Translations under genes and position numbers: made by a program
Notes under the pieces: model-generated
What the model was told of the DNA's origin: nothing
Database searches by the model: none
The model's input: only the letters and a program-made list of their open reading frames with translations
Assembly: GCF_004309355.1 (NCBI RefSeq)
Contig: NZ_BJCC01000017.1
Coordinates: forward strand, 1 to 64,000
From: Enterococcus florum
GTDB taxonomy: Bacteria > Bacillota > Bacilli > Lactobacillales > Enterococcaceae
DNA length: 64,000 nt
Direction: 5' to 3'
Shown here: one piece after another, positions 10,277 through 18,971 of the stretch
Numbering within the stretch: the first letter of the stretch is position 1
Layout: each line of letters opens with the position of its first letter

Positions 10277-11551
10277 TTAAAAATGATGCCCTACATTTCC
10301 GCCGACATGTACTTTATTCTTTTTCTTGCCCAGATACTTGATCGCCGTACGAATCGCGAGCGAGGCAAACAACCCAACTGCTGCCAGAATCACGAAGATT
10401 CGCAGGACAGTGCTGTATGAATGGAACAGCTCAGTGACCTTGCCTAAGAAGATCGGACCAAACATTCCTGCCGCTGCCCAAGCAGTCAAAATGTACCCGT
10501 GGATCGCGCCAACTTCTTTTGTGCCGAATACATCGCCAATGTATGCAGGCACGATTGAGAAGCCTGCCCCGTAGCAGGTCATAATCAAGCAAATCATTCC
10601 AGCAAAAATCAATGGCGTTTTAACAACAGATAATCCAATCAAGACAACGATGTCGATCACAAACAATAAAGTAAACACATTTTTTCGACCGATCACATCA
10701 GAGATCAATGCCCAAACCAATCGTCCCAGACCGTTGAAGACACCCATCACCCCCACCATCGCAGCGGCAGCCGTCGCAGACATGCCGGTGATTTCTTGAG
10801 CCATTGGTGAAGCCTCGGAAACCAAGGAGATCCCGCAGGTAATGTTCAGAAACAGCATGAACCATAGAAGCCAGAACGTCTTTGTCTTGATCGCTTCATT
10901 GGCAGTCATTTGAATACCCACTGGTTTCGTCGTCTCCTCCTCCACTGCTGGTGTTTCAAAACCATCAGGTGCCCAGCCAACAGGTGGTTTTGCCAAATAT
11001 TGCGAAGCTGCGAACATGACAACAAAATAAGCGATCCCTAAAATATGAAACGTCATCTGCACACCGAAGCGGAGCATCAGCTGCTGCGCGATCGGTCCTG
11101 TAACCATCGAGGCAAAGCCGAAGCCCATGATCGCTAAGCCGGTCGCCAAGCCTTTTCGATCCGGAAACCAGCGAATCATCGTGGAAACAGGCGTGACATA
11201 GCCTGAACCTAAACCGATTCCGCCGATAATACCGTAAGTCAGATACAGCAGCGGCAGCGACTGCAATGAAATCGCAAATCCTGTTGAAAAGATGCCTAAA
11301 CCAAACAGCACAGCGGCCATCATGCCTGTTTTTCGCGGACCGAATTTTTCAACAAACTTTCCCATAAATGCTGCTGAGATCCCTAAACAGAAGATCGCCA
11401 AGCTAAATGCAAAAGAGATCGACGACTTTTCCCAGCCAGTCAGCTCTTTGATCGGCTCCTTGAATACGCTCCACGCGTACGCTGAACCAATGGATAGATG
11501 GACCACCACACCTGATAAGGCGATCAGCCATCTATTTTTTACCTTTTGCAT
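10277..11551 (-). CDS. OFA family MFS transporter (oxalate/formate antiporter type)
   Basis: This 424-residue membrane protein has twelve predicted membrane segments. It shows the OFA opening (SGVVVHLSIGSAYAWSVF), the MFS loop signature near residue 75 and the middle-loop GWAPDGF motif. It probably exchanges or takes up a carboxylate. The start ATG at 11551 has AGGAGGG upstream; the frame extends to 11584 without support. It has its own promoter and sits beside the PucR regulator and the divergent flavoenzyme operon, which suggests that it moves a substrate of that pathway. The substrate is not known. Confidence 0.85.
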   Translation of the reverse strand: MQKVKNRWLIALSGVVVHLSIGSAYAWSVFKEPIKELTGWEKSSISFAFSLAIFCLGISAAFMGKFVEKFGPRKTGMMAAVLFGLGIFSTGFAISLQSLPLLYLTYGIIGGIGLGSGYVTPVSTMIRWFPDRKGLATGLAIMGFGFASMVTGPIAQQLMLRFGVQMTFHILGIAYFVVMFAASQYLAKPPVGWAPDGFETPAVEEETTKPVGIQMTANEAIKTKTFWLLWFMLFLNITCGISLVSEASPMAQEITGMSATAAAAMVGVMGVFNGLGRLVWALISDVIGRKNVFTLLFVIDIVVLIGLSVVKTPLIFAGMICLIMTCYGAGFSIVPAYIGDVFGTKEVGAIHGYILTAWAAAGMFGPIFLGKVTELFHSYSTVLRIFVILAAVGLFASLAIRTAIKYLGKKKNKVHVGGNVGHHF

Positions 11552-11659
11552 CTTTTTTCCCTCCTGATTTTCATTCGTTTTCATTTTTTAATGACGTTCG
11601 TTATTCTTTTTTCTTAAAAATTTTCATAGAAAAAGACCTTTCACGAGTCAATACTCTTG

Positions 11660-11688
11660 AGTATACGCTTACAGACAGAAAAGTTCAA
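11660..11688 (-). promoter_or_regulatory. Promoter of the OFA transporter gene
   Basis: On the minus strand TTGAAC, a 17-base spacer and TATACT lie about 110 bases before the start codon. Confidence 0.75.
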
Positions 11689-11735
11689 CCTAGATTTTGT
11701 TACAAAGTATAAATGATTTGAGTAACCCACAAGAA

Positions 11736-11773
11736 AGGCGAAGGATCCGATTTTGCTACAGATCCTTCGCCTT
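11736..11773 (-). terminator. Terminator after the PucR gene
   Basis: GGCGAAGGATC and GATCCTTCGCC form an 11-bp perfect stem with A/T-rich flanks. It starts at the stop codon of the regulator gene. Confidence 0.85.
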
Positions 11774-13006
11774 TTAGTTTTCTGTTTGTCGCTTGATTGC
11801 AGCGGCCCAAAACATCAATTGCAGCTGCCAGGCTGCCTTCGGATCATCGATCTCCACCATGGTCAGATCACGAATCTTATTCAACCGATAAATTAAAGTA
11901 TTGCGGTGAATATGCAGCGTATTGGATGTTTTATTGATATCATTTCGCTGGAACAAATAGGCTTCTAAGGTTTTGGCCAGCTCGGCCTCATGCTGCTGGT
12001 CGTAGTGAAGAAGGGCTTGAAGCGGGGCTGTCATCAGATTCTCCGAGCTGATCCTTCCGATCGGCTGCAGCATCAGCGTTTCAGAATACGAATCCGCAAA
12101 GTCAAGACACCGGCCGCTTTGGTCTAACGAACGAGCAGCCTCGTGCGCCAACTCCGCCCGCTGGATATAAAGATCGCGTTTGCTCAAGGAGGAGAACAAT
12201 CCGCTGCTGCCGCAATACAGACCGTATTGTGCCACTAGCTCCAAAAAGGTTTTTTCGAGAGCCTGCTGCTTCAATTGATGGAGCAGCAAGTACAATTTTT
12301 GATCTTTGACTAGATATAGGATGTCGGACCGCCCTTTGACGATTCGACTTTTCACATGCGATAGGATCGTTTGATCCCGATTTTTCTCTGACAGCACGCA
12401 CAGACAATAGTTGGCTTTGACCTGAACCGTAGACAGATACTCTTCCAACGAAGCAGAGGTAGGGTAATTGACTGTATCAAAAAGTTTTTGCGCCAGTAAT
12501 TCCTTGACTGGATTGATGGCATGCTTAAGTCGGAAATTCTTTGAACGCATCAAGATCGCGCAAAAGCGACACAGCAGATTGTTTAGTCTTAATGAAAATT
12601 CCAGGATCGCTTTATCCAGAAAAAGCACACTGGCAAATCCTTCCAAATTCTGATCGATATAGATCGGCCCGCAGGTCTGGGGATAGTCCTCACAAACACC
12701 CCAATCGATGTGCAGTGCTTCCTTTGAACCTGTGATTGCCGTCATCAAGCCGTCATTGATGTAGTATTCCATGATTGTATGGTCTGTCGGTTCGCCGCTG
12801 TAAATAATTTGACGCCAATAAGGATCCACAACCTCTTCGTCTCCTGCATAAGCAATGAATCGGTATCCCGGGTCCGCTACGATGATCGGCAACTCAAATG
12901 TCTGATAGGTCCTTGCGGCTAATTCCTCGATGGTGCAGCCCTGTGCGATCTGATCGATCATTTGATTGGTATAGTCAATTAGATTGCTTTCTGTATATCG
13001 GTCCAT
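11774..13006 (-). CDS. PucR/CdaR-type transcriptional regulator
   Basis: The protein has 410 residues. The C-terminus (about 345-400) holds the PucR helix-turn-helix with NDINKTSNTLHIHRNTLIYR. The N-terminal two thirds look like a ligand-sensing domain. Regulators of this class respond to small metabolites in purine, sugar-diacid or related catabolism. It lies between the OFA transporter and the divergent DUF3237/flavoenzyme operon, both plausible targets. SD GGAGGAG precedes the ATG. Confidence 0.85.
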   Translation of the reverse strand: MDRYTESNLIDYTNQMIDQIAQGCTIEELAARTYQTFELPIIVADPGYRFIAYAGDEEVVDPYWRQIIYSGEPTDHTIMEYYINDGLMTAITGSKEALHIDWGVCEDYPQTCGPIYIDQNLEGFASVLFLDKAILEFSLRLNNLLCRFCAILMRSKNFRLKHAINPVKELLAQKLFDTVNYPTSASLEEYLSTVQVKANYCLCVLSEKNRDQTILSHVKSRIVKGRSDILYLVKDQKLYLLLHQLKQQALEKTFLELVAQYGLYCGSSGLFSSLSKRDLYIQRAELAHEAARSLDQSGRCLDFADSYSETLMLQPIGRISSENLMTAPLQALLHYDQQHEAELAKTLEAYLFQRNDINKTSNTLHIHRNTLIYRLNKIRDLTMVEIDDPKAAWQLQLMFWAAAIKRQTEN

Positions 13007-13157
13007 GCTTTCTCCTCCATTGTGCTGTATAGCTTGATTTTAGCACCTCTCGGCAGTTTTGACGATACGCGGCAACAAAATCATTCTTTTTGCCAAAGGA
13101 ATACAGCTGCATACATGTTATCCTTTTCACAAGAATAGAATGAAGGAGGAATTAGAC

Positions 13158-13673
13158 ATGGAACACTTTGAATTGAACAAATTTGAGATCGAGCATTTGT
13201 TTACTTACTCGATCGACGTCGATGCCAACATGTTTATCCAAAAGCTGCCGACAGGAAGCACTCGCGTGACTGGAACCATCACCGGTGGAAAGGTTTGGGG
13301 CCCGAAATTGCAGGGAGAAATCCTGCCCGTGGGAGCCGACTGGTCCACGGTTCACCCGAATGGGATCGTGGATGTGGATTGCCGTACGATGATTCGCACC
13401 GACGACGGCGCCGATATCAATATGTTTTACAAAGGACGGATCGACCTCGGCTCTGAAGAAGCGGCTGCCGATTATGCCAACGGAAAATTTCCGCCTGTGA
13501 TGGGCACCCAGCCCATGCCGGTATTAGACACTGACGATCCAAGATACGAATGGTGCAACCGTGTCGCTTGCTTTGGCATTGGCCGTGTAGATTTCACCAA
13601 TGATCCGATTGTGATTCAATACGATGTTTACCGCTATTATGCCACCCCCTTTGCCAAAGATGAGAAAGAGTGA
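13158..13673 (+). CDS. DUF3237 domain protein
   Basis: The protein has 171 residues. Features such as FTYSIDVDANMFIQKLPTGS near the start and the closing IQYDVYRYY fit the DUF3237 family, small beta-rich proteins of unknown function often beside oxidoreductases. The ATG at 13158 has a strong AAGGAGG; the frame extends to 13059 without support. Its stop overlaps the start of the following flavoenzyme (TGATG), so the two are translationally coupled and probably act in one pathway. Confidence 0.8.
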   Translation: MEHFELNKFEIEHLFTYSIDVDANMFIQKLPTGSTRVTGTITGGKVWGPKLQGEILPVGADWSTVHPNGIVDVDCRTMIRTDDGADINMFYKGRIDLGSEEAAADYANGKFPPVMGTQPMPVLDTDDPRYEWCNRVACFGIGRVDFTNDPIVIQYDVYRYYATPFAKDEKE

Positions 13674-15619
13674 TGAAGATGAATTACGATGCCTTGTTTA
13701 CCCCCTTTAAAATTGGAAATATGGAAGTCAAAAATCGAATCGTCATGTCGCCGATGGGCACGAACTCTGCTTTTGCCAGCGGCAGAAAGGACGAGCAGGA
13801 GATTGATTATTTTGTCGAGCGTGCAAAAGGCGGCGCTGGCATGATCATTTTAGGCTGCCAGCCTTTAAATGAAGAAATCGCGCAGGGTTCAATGGAAGGG
13901 ACTCTTGATTCCTTTACCGTACTGCCGGCCTTGACCTCTATGTGCGATTCGATCCATCGCTACGGTACGAAGGTCGTCTGTCAAATCACCTGCGGTACTG
14001 GCCGAAATGCCTTTCCCGATACCTTGGGGCGGCCGCCGATGTCTGCCTCCCCGATCCCATCGGCCTTTGATCCGAACGTTCCTTGCCGTGAGATGACCAA
14101 GGAAGATATCCAGGCAGTGATGGACGGCTTCACGTTTGCGGCTGGCTTGGCCAAGGATGCTGGGTTTGATGCGATCGAGATCCATGCCCATGCCGGCTAC
14201 TTAGTGGATCAGTTCATGTCGCCAGTTTGGAACAAGCGAACCGATGAATACGGTGGTTCGCCAGAAAATTTTGCCCGCTTCCCTCGAGAGATTATTCAGG
14301 CCATCCGAAAAGCGGTCGGAAATGAACTGCCGATCCTGTTCCGAATCTCTCTGGATCACCGCTTTGAAGGCGGACGGACACTGGAGGACTCGATTCCATT
14401 GATTCAGCTGCTGGAGGAAGAAGGTGTAGATGCACTGGATATCGATGCCGGTTGCTACGAAACCCTGGATTATATTTTCCCACCTTCTTATTTAGGTGAA
14501 TCTTGTATGTCTTATGTAACCGAAGCCGCTCGTAAAGCCGTCAATATTCCCCTATTGAATGCCGGGACGCATAATCCAGAGACTGCTGTGGAATTGATCG
14601 AATCCGGCAATGTCGATTTTGCGATGATCGGCCGTGGATTAATCGCTGATCCTCACCTGCCGAACAAATTATTGGCTGGACAAAGAGAAGATGTTCGCCC
14701 ATGTATCCGCTGCAACGAAGGCTGTATCGGACGAATCTGGAACAATCACACAAAGCTCAGCTGTTCGGTCAATACCCAAGCCATGGAAGAACGCCGCTTC
14801 AAGCTGGAGGCGACTGAAAATCAAAAACAAATCGTCGTAGTCGGCGGGGGGGCTGCCGGTATGGAAGCTGCCCGAGTCGCTGCGCTGCGCGGACACAACG
14901 TCGTTTTATTTGAAGCAAAAAATCGACTGGGTGGAATTATGCGCGATGTCGCAACAGCACAATTTAAAAATAATATCCAATTACTAAGCGACTGGTACGA
15001 AACCCAGCTGAGAAAACTAGGAGTGCAAGTGCGGTTAAATACTTTCCTCTCTCCGGACGATCCAATCTTAGAAAGCTGTGATCAGATCTTTGTCGGCTGC
15101 GGCGCCGAACCGATCGTGCCGAATATTTCTGGGATCGACCTGCCGAATGTCGTCACCATGGTCGCTGCACACCGGGATGAGTCGTTGATCAAAGGTGACA
15201 ACATCGTCGTCTGCGGCGGCGGTTCCACCGGCTGTGACGGAGCACTCGAAATGGCGGCTGAAATGAATAAAACTGTCACGATCGTAGAAATGAAAGCAGC
15301 CTGTGCTGAGGATGCTATGTTCATCAACCGAATCTCATTGATGAACGCCTTAGACGCTAACCATGTGACCCAACTGACCAGCACCAAGGTGGCTGCGATT
15401 GAAGCAGATGGCGTTTTGGTCGAAAAGGCAGACGGAACGATCGAAAAACTACCTGCAGACACTGTAATTAATGCTTTCGGCATGAAGCCCGTTCTGTCCA
15501 CCGTTAACGGGATCAAAGAAAAATACCACACCAAAACCCGTATCGTTGGCGACAGCAGTAAAATCGGCAAGATCGGTGACGCGATTCGCGACGGTTTCTA
15601 TGCTGGCAGCGCTGTCTGA
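13673..15619 (+). CDS. FMN/FAD/Fe-S NADH:flavin oxidoreductase (2,4-dienoyl-CoA reductase type)
   Basis: The protein has about 648 residues. An N-terminal old-yellow-enzyme TIM barrel (about 5-330) is followed by the cysteines CIRCNEGC and a later Cys (about 340-365) that ligate a 4Fe-4S cluster. A C-terminal FAD/NAD(P) domain has GGGAAGMEAAR and GGGSTG. This layout is that of FadH, bile-acid and enoate reductases. It reduces an alpha,beta-unsaturated carbonyl; the actual substrate is unknown. An in-frame GTG (13670) and a second ATG (13679) are alternative starts. Confidence 0.88.
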   Translation: MKMNYDALFTPFKIGNMEVKNRIVMSPMGTNSAFASGRKDEQEIDYFVERAKGGAGMIILGCQPLNEEIAQGSMEGTLDSFTVLPALTSMCDSIHRYGTKVVCQITCGTGRNAFPDTLGRPPMSASPIPSAFDPNVPCREMTKEDIQAVMDGFTFAAGLAKDAGFDAIEIHAHAGYLVDQFMSPVWNKRTDEYGGSPENFARFPREIIQAIRKAVGNELPILFRISLDHRFEGGRTLEDSIPLIQLLEEEGVDALDIDAGCYETLDYIFPPSYLGESCMSYVTEAARKAVNIPLLNAGTHNPETAVELIESGNVDFAMIGRGLIADPHLPNKLLAGQREDVRPCIRCNEGCIGRIWNNHTKLSCSVNTQAMEERRFKLEATENQKQIVVVGGGAAGMEAARVAALRGHNVVLFEAKNRLGGIMRDVATAQFKNNIQLLSDWYETQLRKLGVQVRLNTFLSPDDPILESCDQIFVGCGAEPIVPNISGIDLPNVVTMVAAHRDESLIKGDNIVVCGGGSTGCDGALEMAAEMNKTVTIVEMKAACAEDAMFINRISLMNALDANHVTQLTSTKVAAIEADGVLVEKADGTIEKLPADTVINAFGMKPVLSTVNGIKEKYHTKTRIVGDSSKIGKIGDAIRDGFYAGSAV

Positions 15620-15637
15620 TTTTCATCTTTTCTATAG

Positions 15638-15675
15638 AAAAGTCCTGCTCTTTGACCCGGAGCAGGACTTTTTCT
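15638..15675 (+). terminator. Terminator after the flavoenzyme operon
   Basis: AAAGTCCTGCTC and GAGCAGGACTTT form a 12-bp perfect stem followed by TTTTTC. Confidence 0.9.
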
Positions 15676-15806
15676 GCATCGAAAAATCAACATCGAAATA
15701 TTCATTTTCTTTTCGTGAAATAAATCTTGTGAATTTTCTCATCTCTTGTTTTAATATAAAGTGAGAACAATATCCTAGGGAATGTCTGCTGAGAAAGGAG
15801 AATTTG

Positions 15807-16016
15807 ATGCAACGAATTAGATTAAGAGAAGTCATGGCCGGCAGTGATCTTAGTTTGGAGGAATTGTCAAAAGCGACAGGAGTAGATTTCGATATCCTTG
15901 CTCAGTTTTATTATGGTGGAAAGTACGATGCTACGGTTGTTCCAGTGGAAAGTTTGACCATTATTGCAGATACACTGAACGTCAATTTGGCAGAATTGAT
16001 GGATTTTTCTTCTTAG
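15807..16016 (+). CDS. Small XRE-type helix-turn-helix regulator
   Basis: The 69-residue protein is little more than a Cro/C1-type DNA-binding domain: LREVMAGSDLSLEELSKATG is the first half and ESLTIIADTLNVNLAELMDF the second. AAAGGAG lies six bases before the ATG at 15807 (a TTG at 15804 is also in frame). It stands alone between two terminators. Its targets are unknown. Confidence 0.75.
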   Translation: MQRIRLREVMAGSDLSLEELSKATGVDFDILAQFYYGGKYDATVVPVESLTIIADTLNVNLAELMDFSS

Positions 16017-16052
16017 TCCGTTTTTTTTTTCGAAATGAATGACAGTTAGACA

Positions 16053-16076
16053 ACCCGCAGCAGTGCGGGTCTTTTT
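16053..16076 (+). terminator. Terminator after the XRE gene
   Basis: ACCCGCA and TGCGGGT form a compact stem followed by CTTTTTG. Confidence 0.8.
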
Positions 16077-16146
16077 GAATTCCACCTTACCCCCACTCCC
16101 TCGCCAGCCATATGCTATACTTATTCCCAAAGAGAGGATGAGCAGG

Positions 16147-16872
16147 ATGGATCTGGATATTATTATGAAGGGCAAAAAGCTTTCCGAAAATGAGCAGGAA
16201 ATTTTGAACTACCTGATCAATCACGTGGAAGAACTGGACGGCGTTTCTCTACGGGCATTGGCTCAGCGCTTGTTTACTTCCCCGGCTGCGATCGTGCGGC
16301 TGGCTCAGAAGCTGGAATTTTCGGGATATCTGGAATTATTTTATTATCTGAAAAATCAGTTTCGTCCCAGCAATCAACGGGTCTCGGCCATTATCGACTT
16401 TACGATCGATACCCAGAAGATTCAGCCCTCCATTACTGAAATGAAAGAAATCTATGCGCAAAACAAAGACAAGTTCATCACGATTTATGCGACTGGTTTT
16501 TCCAGCATCCTTGCCGATTACCTGCATAAAAAGCTTTTGGTTAACGGCATTAAGACCTTGTTCGTCAATGCCACGGATTCTTCCGGCATCATCAACAACA
16601 ATGCGGACAACATCAGTATGCTGATCTGTATTTCGAAGTCTGGAGAAACCCAAAAGGTGATCGAAAAAATGACGTTTTGCCAAGAACAGAATATCCCAAA
16701 TATCCTGTTCACCGGCAATCTGAATTCGCGGGCCGAAGAATTGGCGGCGATCAGCTTCGAGGTCGAGGACGAACGGCCGCTGGATAGTCAAAATATCAAA
16801 TACAACAGTTTTTTTGGGAAGCTGCTGCTGCTTTTGGAGTATTGTGTACAAGAATTTGTGACGAAAGTATAA
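16147..16872 (+). CDS. MurR/RpiR family transcriptional regulator
   Basis: The protein has 241 residues, with an N-terminal RpiR helix-turn-helix (SPAAIVRLAQKLEFSGYLE) and a SIS-type sugar-phosphate domain (TGFSSILADYL, CISKSGETQKV). The frame is open back to 16039, but that part crosses a terminator, so I start at 16147 after GAGAGGA. It is followed after 13 bases by a CapA-like lipoprotein gene and probably shares its transcript. The inducer is unknown. Confidence 0.85.
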   Translation: MDLDIIMKGKKLSENEQEILNYLINHVEELDGVSLRALAQRLFTSPAAIVRLAQKLEFSGYLELFYYLKNQFRPSNQRVSAIIDFTIDTQKIQPSITEMKEIYAQNKDKFITIYATGFSSILADYLHKKLLVNGIKTLFVNATDSSGIINNNADNISMLICISKSGETQKVIEKMTFCQEQNIPNILFTGNLNSRAEELAAISFEVEDERPLDSQNIKYNSFFGKLLLLLEYCVQEFVTKV

Positions 16873-16885
16873 AGGGAGAACGACT

Positions 16886-18031
16886 ATGAAAAAGACATGG
16901 GTAGTGTTGATGTTTGTATTGGTGATACTGACGGGGTGCACGACGAATCAAGCAGAAAAAGGGACAGCTTCGGAGGCAAAAAATCAGGCAGATCGTTCAC
17001 ATGCGGAAATTTCATTTTCAGCGGTGGGCGACAATTTGATGCATGAGTTTATTTACCAGCATCGCCAGCGTGAAGACGGCAGCTATGACTTCGATCCGAT
17101 GTATGAGCCGACACGCTATTTGACTAAAAATGCAGACATTTCCTACATTAATCTAGAAACGATCTGTGCGGGAGAAGAATTAGGGCTGTCTGGATATCCG
17201 ACCTTTAATGGCCCTACGCAGGTGTTGGATTCCTTGCATCAGGCGGGCTTCAATTGGTTGGCAGCTGCCAGCAACCATACCTTTGACCGGGGGGAAGAAG
17301 GGGTGGTCAAGCAGTTGGACTACCTAAAAAAATACCCCGATATAACTGCCACAGGATCCCGACGTTCAGAAAAGGACCCGCGCTTTCAGGTCGTCGAGAT
17401 CGATGGAGTAAAGATCGGGCTTGCCTCTTATACCTACGGACTGAACGGCTTTGAACTGCCAGAGGGGAAAGAATACTTGGTGAATCTGATCGACGATGCG
17501 GCTATTAAAAAAGATCTGCGGCAAATGAATAAAAAAAGCGATCTGCAAATCGTTAGTATGCATTGGGGCGAAGAGTATCAATTTGTTCCTAACGATGAAC
17601 AAGTCCGTCTGGCACAGCTGCTGAGCGATGAAGGGGCAGATGTGATCGTAGGCGGGCATCCGCATGTGATCCAACCGATGGATTATCTAGAGGGCAAAAA
17701 AGGCAATCAAACGCTCGTGATCTATTCTTTGGGAAATTTCCTGTCTTCTCAAGCAGAAAATGACCGTATGCTGGGAGGAATGGCCCGCTGGAAGATCGAT
17801 TACGATAAAAAGAAAAGGGATTTCCGCTTCAAAGAGGTGCAATTTTTGCCGACAATCACCTACATTGGCGACAATTATCAAACCTATGAAGCTTATGCAT
17901 TGAAGGACTATACCAATGATTTAGCCAATCAGCACATGATTCATGTGAATCAAGGACAGGATTTGTCCAGAGAATACTTCATCCAGCGAGTCAAAGAGAT
18001 CATGAATGAGAAAATCGAATTGGTTTATTAA
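16886..18031 (+). CDS. CapA-family (poly-gamma-glutamate synthesis type) lipoprotein
   Basis: The protein has 381 residues. A lipoprotein signal ends in the lipobox LTGC (Cys at about 19), so it should be anchored outside the membrane. The rest is a PGA_cap metallophosphatase-like domain with AVGDNLMHE, INLETI, SNHTFDRG, MHWGEEY and GGHPHVIQ, the set of Asp/Asn/His metal ligands of the family. No other capsule or PGA genes are nearby, so a polymer-synthesis role is not supported here; the true substrate is unknown. Confidence 0.87.
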   Translation: MKKTWVVLMFVLVILTGCTTNQAEKGTASEAKNQADRSHAEISFSAVGDNLMHEFIYQHRQREDGSYDFDPMYEPTRYLTKNADISYINLETICAGEELGLSGYPTFNGPTQVLDSLHQAGFNWLAAASNHTFDRGEEGVVKQLDYLKKYPDITATGSRRSEKDPRFQVVEIDGVKIGLASYTYGLNGFELPEGKEYLVNLIDDAAIKKDLRQMNKKSDLQIVSMHWGEEYQFVPNDEQVRLAQLLSDEGADVIVGGHPHVIQPMDYLEGKKGNQTLVIYSLGNFLSSQAENDRMLGGMARWKIDYDKKKRDFRFKEVQFLPTITYIGDNYQTYEAYALKDYTNDLANQHMIHVNQGQDLSREYFIQRVKEIMNEKIELVY

Positions 18032-18032
18032 C

Positions 18033-18075
18033 AAACAGCGCCGTCTGTCTTAAGTGACAGGCGGCGTTGTTTTGC
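18033..18075 (+). terminator. Terminator after the CapA-like gene
   Basis: CGCCGTCTGTC and GACAGGCGGCG form the stem, followed by TTGTTTTG. Confidence 0.8.
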
Positions 18076-18169
18076 TGTCACCAGCAGATTTTTTCACAAG
18101 CATCAATTTTGTCGTTACCCAAAAATCTTGTTACGGTAAACGTACAAATAAAATAAAGGTGGTTTTTTT

Positions 18170-18916
18170 ATGAAACGTTTTGAAGGTAAAGTGGTCCTGA
18201 TCACTGGCGGCTCCAGCGGGATCGGAGCGGCCTGTACCAAATTGTTTTATAACGAAGGGGCAAAGGTAGTCGTAGCGGATATGAGCGAGGATGGCGCGGA
18301 CATTTTGCAGGAGATGGCAATCAGCGAGGAAGACGGACTGTTTTTGCAAACGGACGTAACCAAAGCGGAAGAAGTCAAAAAGATGACCGCAGATGCCGTG
18401 AAAACATTTGGCAAGATCGATATCTTGGTTGCCAATGCTGGCATGTCGAACAATGATCCAATCACTGAACTGGACCCAGCAGATTGGCAAGCCGTTGTCG
18501 ATGTCAATTTGACCGGTGTCTTCCTATCTGACAAAGCTGCAATCGAGCAAATGCTGGAACAAGAAGACCGTGGAACGATCGTCAACTGCGGATCGATCCA
18601 TAGTGTTGCGGGGCGTGAGAGTATCCCTGCCTATGCTGCCTCAAAGGGCGGCGTGAAAATGCTGAGCCAAACCTTGGCTGCTACTTACAGCAAAGAAGGC
18701 ATTCGAGTCAATACCGTCGCTCCCGGCTATATCGAAACACCGCTATTAGGCGAAATGGATGACGAAGCGACTCAGGCTTTAGTAGACCTGCATCCAATCG
18801 GTCGTCTGGGTCGTCCAGAGGAAGTAGCCGAAGCCGTTGCATTCTTGGCAAGCGATCAAGCCAGCTTCGTTAACGGAGCCACTCTATTAGTCGATGGCGG
18901 ATACACCGCAGTATAA
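18170..18916 (+). CDS. SDR family oxidoreductase (FabG-like)
   Basis: The 248-residue classical short-chain dehydrogenase has the cofactor loop TGGSSGIG (about 13-20), NAG at about 90, catalytic Tyr/Lys in YAASK, and the family C-terminus FVNGATLLVDGG. An acidic residue after the second beta strand (VVVADMS) suggests NAD(H) preference. It is flanked by terminators, so it is probably monocistronic. The substrate cannot be read from the sequence. Confidence 0.87.
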   Translation: MKRFEGKVVLITGGSSGIGAACTKLFYNEGAKVVVADMSEDGADILQEMAISEEDGLFLQTDVTKAEEVKKMTADAVKTFGKIDILVANAGMSNNDPITELDPADWQAVVDVNLTGVFLSDKAAIEQMLEQEDRGTIVNCGSIHSVAGRESIPAYAASKGGVKMLSQTLAATYSKEGIRVNTVAPGYIETPLLGEMDDEATQALVDLHPIGRLGRPEEVAEAVAFLASDQASFVNGATLLVDGGYTAV

Positions 18917-18925
18917 TCCAAGAGA

Positions 18926-18965
18926 AAAAACGTCGCGATCACAATAGTGGTGGCGTCGTTTTTTG
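18926..18965. terminator. Bidirectional terminator
   Basis: A stem with arms AACGTCGCGATCAC and GTGGTGGCGTCGTT has T-runs on both strands. It separates the convergent SDR and FGGY kinase genes. Confidence 0.85.
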
Positions 18966-18971
18966 CTGCTC

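Noticed and set aside
15082-15570. 162-codon open frame opposite the flavoenzyme
   Set aside because: It is antisense to the conserved FAD/NAD domain and is explained by codon bias of the real gene.
16039-16146. N-terminal extension of the second RpiR regulator
   Set aside because: The frame is open but crosses the terminator of the preceding gene, and the residues do not match the family. The ATG at 16147 has a proper ribosome site.
16336-16941. 201-codon open frame opposite the RpiR gene
   Set aside because: It covers the SIS domain and the start of the CapA-like gene on the opposite strand; it is a shadow.
16886-18031. Capsule or poly-gamma-glutamate operon
   Set aside because: Only the CapA-like lipoprotein is present. 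No PgsB, PgsC or glycosyltransferase genes are nearby, so no capsule locus is claimed.
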